From Pseudooceanicola spongiae (GTDB lineage: Bacteria; Pseudomonadota; Alphaproteobacteria; Rhodobacterales; Rhodobacteraceae), in contig NZ_CP045201.1 of the NCBI RefSeq assembly GCF_014899185.1, positions 62,001-126,000 on the forward strand: DNA of 64,000 nucleotides, read 5' to 3'. Positions 63,221-64,000 of this stretch are shown in pieces; positions within the stretch are counted from its first letter, which is position 1; each line of letters begins with the position of its first letter. The notes under the pieces were generated by a model. The model was not told the DNA's origin and did not search any database. It was given only the letters and a program-made list of their open reading frames with translations. A program made the position numbers and the translations under genes.

Positions 63221-64000
63221 GTGATCAGATTCGTTCTCTCCTTTTTCGGAGCCATATTTACCCTCATCACGCTGTCTGTCGCCGTGATAGCCCTGTCCAT
63301 CGGGGCCGTGTTCTGGATCTATGGCCGCGACCTGCCCAGCCATGAGGCGCTGGCCAGTTACCAGCCGAAAACCATCAGCCGGATCTATTCCGGCGAGGGA
63401 CGGATCATCGACGAATTCGCCCAGGAACGCCGCCTGTTCACCCCCGCGTCCGAGATCCCGGATCTGGTGAAAGAGGCCTTCATCTCGGCTGAGGACAAGA
63501 ACTTCTACCAGCACCACGGCTATGACATGCGCGGCATGATGTCGGCGGCCTTTGATGCGGTGAAATCGCGCGGCAAGAACGTGCGCGGCGCTTCGACCAT
63601 CACGCAACAGGTGATGAAGAACTTCCTGCTGACCGGCGATCGCAAGCTGGAGCGCAAGATCAAGGAAATCATCCTCGCCTCCCGGCTTGAGGAAACCCTG
63701 CCCAAGGACAAGATCCTTGAGCTCTATCTGAACGAGATCTTTCTGGGCCAGAACTCCTACGGGGTGACGGCGGCGGCGCAGACCTATTTCAACAAGCCGC
63801 TGTCCCAGCTGTCTCCGGCCGAGGCGGCGACGCTGGCCTCGATGCCGAAGGCGCCGTCCGATTTCCACCCGGTGCGCAACCACGACCGCCTGCTGGCGCG
63901 CCGTGACTATGTGCTGCGCGAGATGCATGAGAACGGCTATATCGACGACGGCACCTATGCCGCTTCCGTGGCCGAGCCGATCCGTTCGGTGCAGGGCGGC
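63221..64000 (+). CDS. mrcA: Penicillin-binding protein 1A (3' partial)
   Basis: The first 260 codons of a bifunctional peptidoglycan synthase, cut by the window end. It begins with GTG at 63221, has one N-terminal membrane anchor (VLSFFGAIFTLITLSVAVIA) and then the glycosyltransferase-51 motifs: SAEDKNFYQHHGYD with the catalytic Glu, GASTITQQVMKNF, RKIKEIILA and ELYLNEIFLG. The transpeptidase domain would follow beyond the window. It lies next to the cell-wall amidase, a usual alphaproteobacterial neighbour. Confidence 0.93.
   Translation, partial: MIRFVLSFFGAIFTLITLSVAVIALSIGAVFWIYGRDLPSHEALASYQPKTISRIYSGEGRIIDEFAQERRLFTPASEIPDLVKEAFISAEDKNFYQHHGYDMRGMMSAAFDAVKSRGKNVRGASTITQQVMKNFLLTGDRKLERKIKEIILASRLEETLPKDKILELYLNEIFLGQNSYGVTAAAQTYFNKPLSQLSPAEAATLASMPKAPSDFHPVRNHDRLLARRDYVLREMHENGYIDDGTYAASVAEPIRSVQGG

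Overview
The window is high-GC DNA (about two thirds G+C by eye) that looks like an alphaproteobacterial chromosome of the Rhodobacterales/roseobacter type. Supporting evidence: a complete PhyR-NepR-EcfG general stress response locus (restricted to Alphaproteobacteria), three TRAP transporter operons, dense operons joined by 4-base ATGA overlaps, carboxynorspermidine-type polyamine genes, a Rieske/reductase pair of the GbcAB type, and a ~400-residue LysR protein with two helix-turn-helix domains. Genes are packed tightly. I see no rRNA, tRNA, CRISPR array, transposase or integrase.

Layout. 1-2.7 kb: 3' part of a SulP anion transporter and a Rieske oxygenase. 2.7-12.5 kb: a minus-strand nucleoside uptake and breakdown operon (BMP-type ABC transporter, isochorismatase-like hydrolase, PfkB kinase, nucleoside phosphorylase, SIS protein, aldehyde dehydrogenase) headed by a HutC-type GntR regulator. 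12.7-15 kb: a YdeP-type molybdopterin oxidoreductase. 15.2-34.2 kb: an aromatic (lignin-monomer) catabolic island with two TRAP transporters, an amidohydrolase, a MarR regulator, a crotonase, a feruloyl-CoA-synthase-like ligase, an acyl-CoA dehydrogenase, a YciI protein, protocatechuate 4,5-dioxygenase subunits, an alpha/beta hydrolase, an FCD-type GntR regulator, a LigM/DesA-type tetrahydrofolate-dependent O-demethylase, a MetF-like reductase and a LysR regulator. 34.3-40.3 kb: DUF1127 protein, gamma-glutamyltransferase, purine nucleoside phosphorylase, GbcAB. 40.5-46.3 kb: VIT/CCC1 protein, 2,2-dialkylglycine decarboxylase, ModE-like regulator, ModABC, nitroreductase. 46.5-52.3 kb: carboxynorspermidine dehydrogenase and decarboxylase, a diaminopropionate-ammonia-lyase-like enzyme, and a glutamine-amidotransferase/amidoligase pair. 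52.4-56 kb: sensor kinase, EcfG, NepR, PhyR and a DUF1328 protein. 56.2-61.6 kb: PxpC/PxpB-like proteins, a third TRAP transporter and a MarR-type regulator. 61.8-64 kb: N-acetylmuramoyl-L-alanine amidase and the start of penicillin-binding protein 1A.

The island at 15-34 kb is the strongest candidate for an interesting system. The palindrome ATGTATACAT occurs four times perfectly (18464, 20450, 27375, 31969), with near copies around the GntR gene. All copies fall within this island, so one GntR protein may control CoA activation, ring cleavage, O-demethylation and folate recycling together. One perfect copy lies inside a coding sequence and is spelled with codons that look rare here, which suggests it is kept for regulation. 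The known downstream steps of protocatechuate 4,5-cleavage (LigC, LigI, LigJ, LigK) are absent; a YciI protein and an alpha/beta hydrolase sit in their place.

Two other signals stand out. An intergenic element of four 11-bp units plus a hairpin occurs three times in the same orientation, about 190-220 bp upstream of unrelated genes. The nepR-phyR gap holds two overlapping, oppositely directed EcfG-type promoters, and a third such promoter precedes the DUF1328 gene.
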